NCBI GenBank assembly: GCA_019649035.1
Contig: BMAT01013356.1
Location: 495,653 to 517,381 of the forward strand
Direction of reading: 5' to 3'
DNA from: Elysia marginata
Taxonomy: Eukaryota > Mollusca > Gastropoda > Plakobranchidae
Length of the DNA stretch: 21,729 nt
Shown: positions 1 through 12,000 of the stretch, piece by piece
Layout of the letters: each line of letters opens with the position of its first letter
How positions within the stretch are numbered: the first letter of the stretch is position 1
Translations under genes and position numbers: made by a program
Notes under the pieces: model-generated
The model's database searches: none
What the model saw: the letters and a program-made list of their open reading frames with translations, nothing else
Told to the model about the DNA's origin: nothing

Positions 1-810
1 ATGTGCAGGTTATTACACATTCACAAATCCCGCACAACAGCGTACCGTTCATCTGCAAATGGTCAAGCTGAGAGAATGAATTGCACACTTATGGCGGCCG
101 TTCGTAGCTTTGTAAATTCAAAACAAAATGACTGGGATGACTATGTTCCTTTAATTGCATCTGCCATCAGATCATCAGTAAACAGACACACTGGGTTCAC
201 ACCAAACAAAATGATGCTGGGTAGGGAAGTTATGACACCACCAGAGTTATTTATACCTGGTGCAAAAAGTCAGGAAAATTTTGCAGACGAACACGTAAAC
301 CAGCTCATGGATAACCTTGAAAAATGTTATGCCACAGCTCGAAAGACTCTACAGACAAAGCTTAAAAGCACCAAAAGGGATTTTGACTTAACAGCCAGAA
401 AACACTCCTTCAAAAGAGGGGAGGCTGTTTATTATTTAGACAAAGCACTCAAGAAAGGAACATGCAGCAAACTAAAACCAATCTGGGTTGGGCCAGCACT
501 AATCATGACTGTCCTAACCCCATACATTTACAAAGTCAAATTCAAAAACAGAGATCTTAAGGTAGTGAATCATGATTCTTTAAAACCTTGCTTGGACCAT
601 GAGCTCCCCAACTGGATAAAAAAGGAACAAAAACACATAAAAGATGGCAAGGACATTGCCTACTGTGTATGTGGCATGCCAGATGATGGAGACCTTATGA
701 TAAGATGTGATGTATGTTTTCAGTGGTATCATGGCAGATGTGTCAACCTTACTCCTACACAGGCCAAGCACTTGCAAACATACACATGTACAAGATGCCA
801 GTTGTCTTAA
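1..810 (+). CDS. Retrotransposon integrase C-terminal portion fused to a PHD finger (5' partial)
   Basis: The frame is open from the window edge, so the ATG at position 1 is probably an internal methionine. Residues 1-80 are the end of the DDE integrase core: TTAYRSSANGQAERMN carries the third catalytic acid, E24, followed by the usual tG-x-tPn-x-mmlGRE stretch. Residues about 130-200 hold the basic C-terminal domain with a KPIWVGPALI…YKV pattern like the GPY/F module. Residues 221-266 form a C4HC3 PHD finger with C222, C224, C236, C239, H244, C247, C263 and C266. Y221, M233 and W242 stand where H3K4me3-reading PHD fingers of the PHF2/PHF8 type have cage residues. The integrase inserts the element's cDNA. 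By analogy with chromodomain integrases the finger may steer insertion to particular chromatin; that role is inference. Confidence 0.85.
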   Translation: MCRLLHIHKSRTTAYRSSANGQAERMNCTLMAAVRSFVNSKQNDWDDYVPLIASAIRSSVNRHTGFTPNKMMLGREVMTPPELFIPGAKSQENFADEHVNQLMDNLEKCYATARKTLQTKLKSTKRDFDLTARKHSFKRGEAVYYLDKALKKGTCSKLKPIWVGPALIMTVLTPYIYKVKFKNRDLKVVNHDSLKPCLDHELPNWIKKEQKHIKDGKDIAYCVCGMPDDGDLMIRCDVCFQWYHGRCVNLTPTQAKHLQTYTCTRCQLS

Positions 811-1844
811 AGAGATTAATTGTGTTGGTCACAGTGCCTATTTTTTCTTGAAATTCCTTGGTCTTTACTTGGCATTGTTGTATATGTATATATATGTATT
901 GCCTGATGTCTTTTGATATGTAAATCCAGAAAAATTATTGTTGGTGTTTTTTACACCTTTTTGCTTGTTATCAAGGTTGACTGAGAATTGTCTCCTTAAA
1001 TTTCCTCTATCCCAAATGCTGGTATTGGTGTACAAATTTTTTTTCTTCTTCTGCTTTTCAGCTTTTTGTCAACATGAAGTTGTCCTTTGGATTTGAATTT
1101 TTTTTTGGGCTGTGGGGTGGAGTACTTCTTAAGTTCTTATGCCTCGCACTGTGTCACCAGTAGTCGATTTTGAACTGTTGGATCTGTCATGTTTGCATCT
1201 TGATTCTTGTTCTTGCAACAAGAATTTGAATTTCATTGAGGAAGGGGATGAGTTATTAGTTATCAGGTTAAGTCTATGTTTTGTGAAGATTATAAATGTT
1301 TGTTTGACTAATTCTGTTTACCCAATGTTCACATGGTGAACATGGGCATGTTTTCCTTCAGGCTTGCAATTTCTGACTTGCTGTCAATTTTGCTGTACAG
1401 TGTCTTTTCAATATCACTCAGTTGCCTTTCTACTTTGTTTGGATTCCCTTAATTTTGCTTTCTTGGTTTATTTTTGCTACCACTTTTGTGAAAATTCACT
1501 GTTGTGTTTTGCATTTTGATGATTATCTTGAGTTCTAATGTGGAATGTTTCAAGCTTTCACAGGTGTCAATGTCAGTAACCACTGAGGAAGACAGATCTC
1601 TAAGGATCTGGGTGGCAAACCTTGTTGGCGGCATCTCTAACTGATGAGCAATGTTTACAACTGTTTTTTAATATTCAGCTCACTTTCTTAATACTGCTTA
1701 CTAACCATATTTGGCTTTTTCCATGTAAAATGCATGCATGGCATTTATTCTCCTTTTTTGACATGTTCACATTTCAGTACTTCATGGATTTGGGTGAGTC
1801 ACTTTACGTTTTTATTTTATTTCATATTTATAACTAAGTCCTTC
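811..1844 (+). other. T-rich non-coding stretch between integrase stop and polypurine tract
   Basis: About 1 kb of T-rich sequence with only short chance frames. None shows a signal peptide with a membrane anchor or any envelope-like pattern, so I see no env gene. Its position makes it part of the LTR element's internal 3' region, unless it is a later insertion. Confidence 0.5.
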
Positions 1845-1858
1845 AGAAGGGGAGAGAG
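1845..1858 (+). other. Polypurine tract (plus-strand priming site)
   Basis: AGAAGGGGAGAGAG is purine-only for 14 bases in a pyrimidine-rich setting and abuts TGTAGTAATTGAG, a typical LTR start. In LTR retroelements this tract resists RNase H and primes plus-strand DNA synthesis, so its edge sets the LTR 5' boundary at 1859. Confidence 0.65.
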
Positions 1859-2310
1859 TGTAGTAATTGAGTTCAGGACTCTGCCTGATGAGGTCATCAC
1901 AGGGTAATTGAACCAGGGATCATGTTCTGCCCAATACTTAGTCAAGTCACGTTCATAGGCGTTCCCAGGCGCTCCTCAGTGCCAGTCTGTCTGGACCCCC
2001 AGACCACCCAGAAAAGAGCTCTTTTCCTAATCCCTAACTCTAATCAGTTGAATGCAGAACGTTGAGCAAGACAGGTGTCTTTCCTAGGCTGGTAGTCATT
2101 ACTCCATTATGAGTCCTAGAAGTTAGATCTAGATTCTAAGACTTCTGACTCCTTAGAATGATAGTGTAAATACCAAGACAGTAAAATACGTTCTGTTCTG
2201 GTTTCTCTGCTATAAATGCAATTACTCACGTATCCTATGCCTCATGAAGCTTTGGTGATTTGAGCCTATTTCTCCCTCTTTTCGACCATCACCGCTGCTG
2301 TAAGTAAACA
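1859..2310 (+). repeat. 3' long terminal repeat (right edge uncertain)
   Basis: Begins TGTAG immediately after the polypurine tract. Base composition changes from the T-rich upstream stretch to a more mixed sequence with several CpGs. A TATAAA at 2211-2216 is a plausible U3/R promoter. The proposed end at 2310 (TAAACA) pairs TGT with ACA for an LTR of about 450 bp. Without the 5' LTR the end cannot be verified; it could lie some tens of bases to either side. Confidence 0.5.
2211..2216 (+). promoter_or_regulatory. TATA-like box inside the LTR
   Basis: TATAAA in the context CTCTGCTATAAATGC, about 350 bp into the LTR. It is where an LTR promoter is expected and lies about 780 bp upstream of the SERINC start codon. 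Confidence 0.35.
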
Positions 2311-2990
2311 TCTTAAATCTTTACGCCTAATTATAACGAAAAGTATATTTCATAGAAATATCCCTGATGTGCTGTACCGAAATCGCGTAAACGACGCCAT
2401 GTTTGTTTTGATTTTCATTGCGGGTCATAGAATCTCAAGTACAAAAGAATACCACAAAACTTAACCGGTGATCAATCAAGATAGATTTATTATTTTGGCT
2501 AATTCGTATTGTTAAGCTCTATATAAAACTAAGTTAGAATAACACCTATTTATATGCATTTTATTAGAAACAATAATTGTTTTAAACAGTATTATAAATG
2601 CACACTTGTCATTTTAATTTCAAGAAAAGGGGTTTTCTCGTAAAGTGGATCGTTATTCTGGAATGACATGATAAGAACTACACCGTGTTTATTTACTTTT
2701 GGTTGAATGAAATGAATTTCCGTGTTCAAGACTGCAGCTGCAGCAGGGTCTGTCTGTCTGAGTGTCTGCCACAAAGGCAGATCCTAGAGATGCGAATGTT
2801 GGCACTCTAGTAGGCCTAAAAGTTCTCTATAATTTTAGGTCCAGGATATTATCTATATCTACTAGAATCAAGTGTAAATGGCTATTTATTAGTGTTCTTG
2901 TCTTAGTCTTTAGAAGTTTTGGGTAATACCATCAATCACCAGACAATCATCAAAGGTTACTTGTGGCACACTAGATTTCTAGATCTAACC
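2311..2990 (+). promoter_or_regulatory. Presumed SERINC promoter and 5' UTR region
   Basis: No ORF of note. CpG dinucleotides, scarce elsewhere, cluster between about 2380 and 2425 (for example CCGAAATCGCGTAAACGACG), as in unmethylated invertebrate promoters. A second TATA-like sequence, TATATAAAA, lies at about 2520-2528. The transcription start cannot be placed from sequence alone; an upstream non-coding exon is possible. CTAGATCT-type words recur here. Confidence 0.3.
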
Positions 2991-3011
2991 ATGGGCTGTT
3001 GTACTTCACAG
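2991..3011 (+). CDS. SERINC: SERINC exon 1 (start codon, MGCCTSQ)
   Basis: AACCATGGGC is a strong start context. Seven codons, MGCCTSQ, end at CAG|GTAGGC in phase 0. Joined to exon 2 this gives MGCCTSQIACC, matching the family pattern of a very short first coding exon before the ACC/PCLC cysteine cluster. Gly2 with Ser6 fits the N-myristoylation pattern, and Cys3/Cys4 are potential palmitoylation sites; neither is shown. Confidence 0.7.
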
Positions 3012-6000
3012 GTAGGCTCCTAGTCCTAGTTCTAATCGTAAATGAATAATTTGTAAGACTACTAGATCTAGATTCGCACATGTAGTAACAGTATTATTGA
3101 TATCTAGATCCAGGTTAAATTTTTGGAAGTCAGAGACTAGGTGGGTGCGAATCTGGGTCGAGCTAGCCACTGCACAGTTAGTGTGTCTCTAGGCAGACCC
3201 TTGGAACTCTATTCTTAACTTGAGTAACAAGAGGGGTTTATTTTATTTATAGAGCATTCATCTGAAAGCAATTTACTAAATGCATCTATAGAAGTTCCCT
3301 TACAGTTGTCTTTAGCCAATCAATCATCAATGAATATGCCTTCTAAACCCACGGTGCAGCCACAAGGATAGATCTAGATGGTACGGCATATTCCTTTTGA
3401 GCAAAGACTTTTAATTTTATTAAATTACCTCGTATCATGTATTCTTTAGATTTTAATCGATGAATGAGTAATGAGAACTGTATGGAATTAAGTAATTCCC
3501 AAGAACTGAAGATCAACCAACCAATGACAGCTAGCGGACTCCTGACTGCCTGGTGTTAACAGATGTCGATATATAAATCAACTTGTTCAATGTTTTCACT
3601 TGGAGGTCAATAACTCAAATGTTGGCATGATTTAAATATTTCTTGACCTAATTGTCTTTGTAGATAATGTTTCTTCCAGTGTCTCTTTTGTGCAGTGTGG
3701 TGTCCCTCAGGGTTCAAAGCTGGACCCTTTGCTCTTTAGCCTCTACACTTAACTTAAGTAGCTTACATTGCAGAAGGCTTGGTGTCAAGTACCATAGATG
3801 CAGACAGCACCGAAATCAACATGACGCTCAATGTAGCCAGTGAAGTAAAAAAGAAACTGGTCGAGGATCTCTAAATGATATCCCTCAATGGATGGCTGAG
3901 AACAAGCTTTAGTTAAAATGCGACAATTGGACTTCATCCTACCAGGTTCTTATAGACAGATTAAGGACCTTGATACAAATGTTATAATAGACAACTGTGA
4001 AAGACTTTATCTAATCTTGCTAAAAATACAGGTTGTATACTTGACTCTTCCCTTACTATAAATAATAATAAACATGTAACTGACCTACGCCAAACATCAA
4101 TTATCCACCGATAAATATTGGCTGAATACCACAACTTCTTCTCAGCATCTTAGTAAGGGGTCGCCTTGCCTTAAAATGCAAAATTTCCCTTCTTGCTGTG
4201 TTGCCAAAATTAGTAATAAGCTTCAGAAAGTACGAAAATCGGGCAGCAAAAAGTGTGTCCTTTAGAAAAAAAATGAATGTTTACGACCCATCCCTCAGTC
4301 TCTCTTCATTTGCTTTTAATGAGAGAGAAAAAAACTCGAATTTGAAGTGCTATGCACCTCTTTTGAATATTACATACTACATATTAGTCATAGTGCTTTT
4401 CCCTTCCTCCAAGATATCATGACATGTTCCCAAAGGACATCAGAGGTCAGAAAAAAATATGCTTCATGTCCCTCGCAAAAAAAACAACTCAAGGTGACAG
4501 ATCTTTCTTTGCCTGTGTTCCCAAAATGTGGAATGACCTGCCTCTCTACCTTTTAAAATCTTATAAAAATCAGCTTAAAAGCTACATGTTTAAGGAAACA
4601 TGTTTTACAAGACCTTTCTTTAAAAAAATTATTCTTTTTTTTTAACTAATACTAATATGTACACAGTTTTATGCTTTAAACTGTGATAGTGGTGATATAC
4701 CAACATCTACCGATAACTAATAAATCACTTTTAATTTTTTGTTGCTGTTGTGGAAGATGAACTGCTATTACCAGCTACATTTCAGAATCTGTCTGCACTT
4801 GTCAAATCTTGGGTACATGGGTGAGCAGGTTGGCATACTCTTCTGGGTTGAGTTTGCCAGGGATCTTTTATTATCGGTAGTGGTTTCTTCCCTTGGCTTT
4901 TCCTGCTTACCTTTAACATTGCTGCAATAGCAAATCTAAGTTGTTTCCTATTTATCTCCAGACAAGGCACCATTGATCAGAATGATTGTCCCAAGAACAT
5001 TTATATTCTTGACACTGACAGCTTCTGGGATTGCTTTCTTGCTATTCCTGGTGTCTATCTTTGTGCAATTTTAGTCACAACTATGTCAATTGGCTAAATG
5101 ACTATTTTCAATAGGATAGCCAGCTTACCTAGGTTTGAGAATTTCTAGCAAAAAGAAAATATTTTTGTCTTGACAATAATGGTTTGGATGACAGAATTTG
5201 AGGTGATCCCAGTATATGCCCTCAGCTATTTGCAGAGTTTGTTTAATGACAGGAAGCCTTGTAAAATTGACATGGAACAAAGAAAACATTTTGGGCTTCA
5301 GCAGACTTTTCATTGCTACCCCATTTTATTGGTGTGTTACATGTGATGATTCTTACAGGAATTGCTACAACAGACAAAAAAGTGATGAGTTTTGAAGTCT
5401 TCACAAACTTTATATCACTTGCATGCTTCTAACTTTACCCATTCTTAAAATAAATTCTTCTCCAGATTGCTTGCTGCCTTGGACCAGCTTCTTGTGCTCT
5501 GTGCTGTGAAAGCCTTCCACCTATCAATGAGTCAACTGGGACTCGAGCAATGTACATTGGCTTGTTGACCATTAGCTTTCTTGTGCAATGTGTCATGCTC
5601 ATACCAGGATTGAAAAACATTGTAGAAGAAACTGTAAGTCATCTTCCTGTTTTGTAAAATCAATAGCAATTAATATGACTGAATCTGCTTTTTTTCTTCG
5701 TTGGATGAAGTCAGCACTAGCTTTAAATAAAAAGTGAAGATCCTCTTTTAACAAAACAATTCATGTAAGTTCTTTGAAGCACCAATCTTTTAAATGAAGC
5801 AAGAGAGTTTAACAGTTGAGTGAACTTCTTTTCTCTTTATTATCTTTGACCAATCATAACAGGTTTTTTCCTTAAAAAATGAAAATCTCTTTTTTCTCCC
5901 CACTCTACTTTCAGTTTGTTGATGTTCCTGAATTTTGCGTTGATCTCCATCCTCATGACTATTGCACCCGTTTGAGCGGTTATCGTGCTGTGTACAGAGT

Positions 6001-9000
6001 TAGTCTTGCAGTTGTTGCTTTCCATGTCTTGATGATGCTACTTACAGCTTTTGTGCCATCTAGCAACCACTGGCGAGCCAGTATTCAGAATGGGTAAAAT
6101 TTTGACGTCCATATGAAACTCAATTTCAATTTCACTAACCTCATCACATGGAAATAGAATTAGGTGCAAAATAAAATGATATATCATAATAATATATATA
6201 CCCATGAATTAATGCTCTGTTTAAATTCAAGATTTAGGTTTAAAAAGAGAACTTTTGTTGTTTTACAAAGTTTTTGAAGTATGTTCTTTAATTACTTCAT
6301 TTGAATAGTTTGTTTTAAAGTGTCGTGAATTAGTATATATTGTGAGACTCAGGTAGTGATCTGATCCTATTAACATCTTTTAGCAAAATAATTATAGATA
6401 CCTTTGGAATAAGGGGGAGGTCAAATAGGTTTTTCTTTTATTCCTTCCTTTCATTTGTAAATAGTGAATCCAAACAAGTTGAATCTTGTAAGTTTCTTTT
6501 TTGAGGGTGTTAATGTAGAGCTTTGTGCAAGGCATTTTTTAGCTATATTGGATGGAATTATTTAAATTCTCTAAAAAGATTTCCGATTTTTTGTTATGAT
6601 TTTGAGGAATATGAAAATATATTTTAAAATGGGGGTTTTCTAAGTTCTATATCTTTCTAATGAGGATTAGATGAAAATAGAATTAGGAAGTATAAAAAAA
6701 TACTCTAAGCGCTCATTACAAAGTGCGTTCTGTTTGATTTCTTTTAGTTAAAAGTTTTTTGCTCCTTTTTGCCAGATATTGGCTCTTTAAGGTTGCTTTG
6801 CTGGCTGGATTTGGAGTGGCATCATTTTATGTTCCAAGAAACTTCAGCAGGTGTAAGTGTTTTGTCATTAATTTTTTCCAACACACAATTTGATTCAGTT
6901 TGTGCTTGGTGAATTCTGGGAGGCAAGCAAACATTTGACCCAGGCTGGGTTTTGATCATAGGTCTTTGACATGGTAGCTTATCAGCCAACAAGGCTGCTT
7001 TGATATGATATATAGTAAATGTACTGAGCAGAAGTAAAACGAAGATTTGTTTTCATTAGTTCATGACATATTTTTTTTATGAAATTCTTCAGAAAAACTG
7101 GGAAATCCAGTGATAAACAGATTTAGGGGGTAAATTTTTTAAGCTTCTCATAAGGTTACCTGAATTCTAACTGTTCCCATTTACAGTCTCACATGAATGT
7201 CCAACAGTCTAATGGGCTTTGCAAATTTTTTGCAGATTGGATGTATGTAGGAATGATTGGTGGAGCAGCCTTTATAATATTACAACTTATAATGTTGGTT
7301 GACTTCACACATGCTTGGAATGCCACATGGTAAGCAGTGTGAAAGTTTTAATTGTTGGGTTCTGAATGGAATTTTTAATATAATTCTATATATGAATTTG
7401 ACTGCTAAAATTGTTCCTTGAGGTAACTGTGGTGTGTATTATCTTTTATGGGAAAGGTTATATAGAACAGGATTTTCGTTGGAGAAGCAGTGGCAATTAA
7501 TTTTTTTCAGATAATCAACAAAAAAGTAAATCAGTTCTGTCTGTTAACTACCTGACTGTGTTGTGTAAGTATACTGTATATGCTGCTGCCCCACGGTTCA
7601 ATGGTCTGTTTAGGTACACTGTTTGTGCAAGATAAACCAAGTTTTCTACCTGTTTATATTCATGAAAATTCAAGATCTAGATCTAGTTTCTTTGCACATA
7701 CCTTTACTAAAAGTCTAGATCTATTTTCTACAGGTCTCTAAATTTTAGATGTTGATCTGGATATATACCCTCTCTATGTATCCGCCTTTGAAATTTTTCT
7801 CAACACTCAGTGGGGAATTTTATCTTGTATCAGTCCAGGGGCTAATACCTTAAATAACTTTCAAATGTCCAGTTTTACCTAAAATCAGACTCTGTTGTTG
7901 AAAAAAGTACAAAAAGTACAAAATTTCTCACAACTAGCGCAATTGAGTCAAGTGTCAAAAATTTTTATTTGAGAATATGTTTTGTAAAATTAAATTTCTT
8001 GCTCTTTTTTCTATATTTTAAATCAAAATACTTGAAAGTATCTTTCCAATAAAGTTGGATAATTAAATAGATATTTAATGCTTGAAAGCTTTAAAAAATG
8101 TGCTGTTAAAAATATTAACGCCCTATGAGAAACTTGTGACATCCGACTTACTTGCGCTGGTTGCAAGAGAAATGTATGTTTGTATATACTAATTCTATTG
8201 CAAGAGAAATGTATGTCCATATATAATCATTCTATTTAGGTCTGATTTCATTTGTGTGTCTGTTTTTTCTTTAACAGGGTTGGAAGGAGGAGAGGCAAGA
8301 GAAATACATGTGGTGTTTTCGGTAAGTTTGTCTTTAAAATTTTCTGTGAGGTCATAGTGAAATTTTTAGGAAGTGTTTCATTATGAGCTGAGGAGAATAT
8401 ATTTAAAGTGTTAAAATATAGTGACTTTCAACTTGAAATGTTTGGCAAAAAGAAGTTTATTCTTGAAGATGTTTAATTGACCTTAAAAAATTGATTGAGA
8501 AGGAATTATTGTTTGAGAGAAAATAGGACAGAACGTCTTTAAATTTCTTTGTTTTGTTTGTTCTCTGTCCTAATATTAGCTCTTTTTTTATCTCCTCAGC
8601 AACAATTGTTGTGGCGCTATTTCTTTTTGTATTGGCTGTGCTTGGAATGGTAGTGCTATTTGTGTTCTACGGATGGGGTGATTGCACGACCAACCACATT
8701 TTCATTGGTGTGAACACTGGTCTTTGTTTCCTGCTCACATTTCTAACAGTTTTACCATGCACTGAGAAACGTAGGTTGATTGGGATTTGATTGAAATTTA
8801 TTTAAATAATCTGATTTTTTTTAAAGTATCTATTTGTGATTTGTGGGGTGGAAGATATATCATGCTTGATCCCTAAGGCCTGTATCATCAGTTGTTAACT
8901 GGGCTTAGAAAATTAGTTCCAGGTATATCTTGTGCAGTCTTGTTGATGCAAGTTGTAAACTGCTGTGCCAAAATGATCAACATCTTTAAAAAATCTCCCT

Positions 9001-12000
9001 TAGAATTTTTTTAGTTGGTGGGCCTAAACTTGAGGTATACAGATTACAAATTGATGGTAGACAGATGTGTAGCTCTACAAATACCCTAGATTTTTTACCT
9101 CTTTCTCTTAATTTTTTTAAATTCAGTACAGAAAAAATTGTAAGTTTTTAGCTAAATACGCTGATAAATTGCATCTTATGGCAACAGTTTATGTACATCC
9201 TGAATCACAGGCAATCCTAATGCTGGTCTGCTTCAAGCTTCTGTGATTTGCTGCTATGTTGTCTACCTTACTTGGGCAGGGCTGACCAGTGAACCTCCAG
9301 AGAAAGGTAATGTTATTTGTCCGTCAGTTGCTGAAATTGTAGCAGTTAACACATCATTATAGTTTTTTGGTGCAGAATTTGCCTGTAAAAAAAGGATTGC
9401 CAACTTCTGCACAAAAAAGACTCAATTTCAAATATGCCTGCATAAAAGAAAAATACCTAGACTTGACTAAAGAGTTGAAAGAAGCTGGCTACATGGCTAA
9501 GGTAATACCAATAGAGATTGGCATCACAGGATTTACGTTGTCATCAGCCTATAATCTTCTGAGCAAACTCTCAATCAGCGGCAACAAACAAACCAAAGCC
9601 TTGAAGCTATTAGGCGAAACAGCAGAAAACAGTTCCTGTTGAATTTAGAGCAGAAGTAGTTAGCATTTGCTTCAAAATGCACTTGTCCTAGAAAGTTCAG
9701 TTGGCTGAAGTGGTTTAAGACTGGACTTGTAATCTGTACATCCAGTTCAAATCCCAAAGCAGGCAAGAAGACAAAAAAAGTAACAGGAGGCATCTAGAGC
9801 CATGACCTAGATATATGGCCCATCCCCCTAGAGTGTCAGAAGTTTACGGCCCAAAATACTTGCTATGGGTGGGTTTTCTTCTCTGAAGACTTCCTGCTAC
9901 ATAGCTCCCGAAAGTATCTTGCTTCTTGTCCATGTCAAATGTGAAAAAGAATTTTGTCAAGAAACAGTAATAAGGTTTGCTTTTTCCCAAAGTTGCAGTT
10001 TCCATCAGCGGTTGTTTTGAGTCCAAAGTGAAAGTGACCGAGTTGTTCTTTCATGTGAATAATATACAGTGGAAACCTCATAATTTGAATCTCTTGGAAA
10101 TAAAGAAAAACCCTGAATTAAGAGGATTGGAACTAAACTCAAGCAAAGGACCATATTCATTTACTAAGGCTTTTCTCAGGACAACTTTGTGCAGTGTGTT
10201 TTTATAATAAAGCTTTAATACTTTGCGGAAGTAAAACTGTTAGGGAATATAAGGAAAACTTCTGTTACTTCAAATTAAGATAATTGGACCTCATAAACTT
10301 CTAACTTTGATTTCAAATCTAACAAACCCAAAGAGGAAAAAGAAACCTCAAATGTAGTAAACTTTGAATTACGAGAAACTTGGATTGTCAGACTTGGGTT
10401 TTGGAGGTTTCCACTGCAAGTGTGATCACAATGTGACAGAGACTTACTCGCATGCCTTATTGATATGGTCAAACCTGCCCAAGATGGATATTGAGGATCA
10501 ATGTCCATTGTGCTTGTGTTGTACAGGTCGTGGTTGTTTGGACAGCATGCTTGTAAACCTGTAAAAATGCATTCCTTTTCTGTTTCTGTCTTAATGTAAC
10601 AAACGAAATTTCTCTTCCTGAGTTCCCATTTGATTAATTTAAGCAATTTCAACATTTGATAAAATCATATCTTTCCAACAAAGTGGCACTTCTGTTTCTT
10701 TTCATAACTAAAAATTTCTAATTCAAGCTGTTGTCATCAAGATCAATCGTATCTGTAACGCCAGCTATGTTGACACACTTTTGAAAATGACGACCAGTTG
10801 TCTGTGATAGTTTCTTATCAACGCTATCTAGCTCTACTCTCTGTATTGCAACCGCAGCTACACAAGCAGCTAAACCTTCTTATAAAGAAAGACCACAGGT
10901 AAACACCAAAGCCAGATGGAGGAGAGGCACGATTTTGCTACCACCTACATGCATATCAGTTTTACCAAGGCTGTCCGTCTGGTTGCCACAGGCGATTTTG
11001 CTTGTAGGTTTACACCACAGGTTAACAAATAAAAGTAACGAGTAAGAAGGTGCCGGGGTGGAAAGGGAGGGGCAGGTTGGATTTTTGCACTGGGCAGCTA
11101 ACAGTTTTTTGTCCGATCAAGAGCGGTCATCTTGGACACATTTTTCAAAAGGTATTTGAAGAACATTAGTTGAAAAAGCTGCCCATAGTTCCCTTGATAA
11201 AACGGTCGTCATGCAGACTATAAAAATATAGAAAAAATGCAAGGAAGCCATAGAAAAGTGGTTGTTAATACAGATGATCTCTCTAGACAGGTGGTTGGCA
11301 AGGCAGGTTTGATTGTATTGGCGTAGGTTTTCAAGTGTGTCGATAGGTCTAGATATGTGGACTAATTTTTCATCGCCTTATATTAGTTGCACTTATTTCT
11401 CACAATGGTAAATTGATAGAGGATGCTAGGGGCAGTTGCATCTTGACATCCATTGCATCCTCCACTTACCCAACTTCCCTTGATCGGTGGAAATGCCATG
11501 CCAGTACATATTTGGCCATGTCTTACTTTTGTCTGTATGCTCAAGACAACTCTCTCCTTTGTTGCCTTTGTGGGTTGATTTGGTCTATTTGATAATTCTT
11601 GTTTAATCTGATTATGTGAAGGTGTGACAAAGTCACTAGGGCACATTGTTCATTGATATGGTTGCCACTCCATTGAAATCAGCAGGTCATCAAAGTCTAA
11701 CATTCAAGTTGCAAAAATATTGGTTTTGTTAAATTGACATGTAGAAAACTGAGATGGGTTAACAGGTGGTGACAAGTGTATATAATTACAACTGATTTCA
11801 GATTTTTTTTTCACACATAAGAAACCAGAGATTACAAAAAAATCTTTTAGGTATAGGTATGAAGAAACACAACTTTAATGTTGATAGAAAAGCTAAGTTG
11901 ATAATCTTTTTTTCAGTGCAAAGCCCAATAGCAGGACTTCGTCAAGTTGGGCAAGTTATGGCGTTAGTAGCATCTCCTCCTGAGGATATTGAGCCTCTGA

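Larger units (their letters stand above)
1..2310 (+). mobile_element. 3' part of a Ty3/gypsy-type LTR retrotransposon
   Basis: The 3' portion of an LTR retrotransposon runs into the window from the left. In order it shows the end of an integrase ORF (stop at 808-810), about 1 kb of T-rich non-coding sequence, a purine-only tract at 1845-1858, and directly after it a TGTAGTAA start expected of an LTR. The integrase-last order and the GPY/F-like region downstream of the integrase core fit Ty3/gypsy. The 5' LTR, gag, protease and RT lie outside the window, so the right LTR boundary and the target-site duplication cannot be fixed. The end at 2310 (…AAACA) is only a candidate that pairs TGT with ACA. 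The integrase frame is intact over 269 codons, which suggests a fairly young copy. Confidence 0.75.
9307..11916 (+). other. SERINC intron 8, rich in transposon remnants
   Basis: GTAATG to CTTTTTTTCAG, about 2.6 kb. Holds a retroelement ORF fragment, a tRNA-type SINE, a pogo-type MITE and a decayed pogo transposase piece. From about 10900 to 11880 the sequence is less AT-rich in parts, probably more transposon debris; I recognise no protein in it. Confidence 0.7.

Noticed and set aside
1139-1339. Possible env or accessory ORF in the LTR element
   Set aside because: Only 66 codons, no signal peptide or membrane-anchor layout, T-rich sequence typical of chance frames.
4782-4973. 63-codon minus-strand ORF in intron 1
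   Set aside because: Slight resemblance to retroelement tails, but too short and without any diagnostic block.
9700-9765. A functional tRNA gene
   Set aside because: A-box and B-box words are present, but the acceptor, D and anticodon stems do not pair.
10275-10655. 126-codon minus-strand ORF
   Set aside because: It runs across the right end of the MITE, has no recognisable domain and lies inside a SERINC intron; a chance frame in repeat DNA.
11383-11646. 87-codon minus-strand ORF
   Set aside because: No recognised motif and within intron 8; cannot be supported as a gene.
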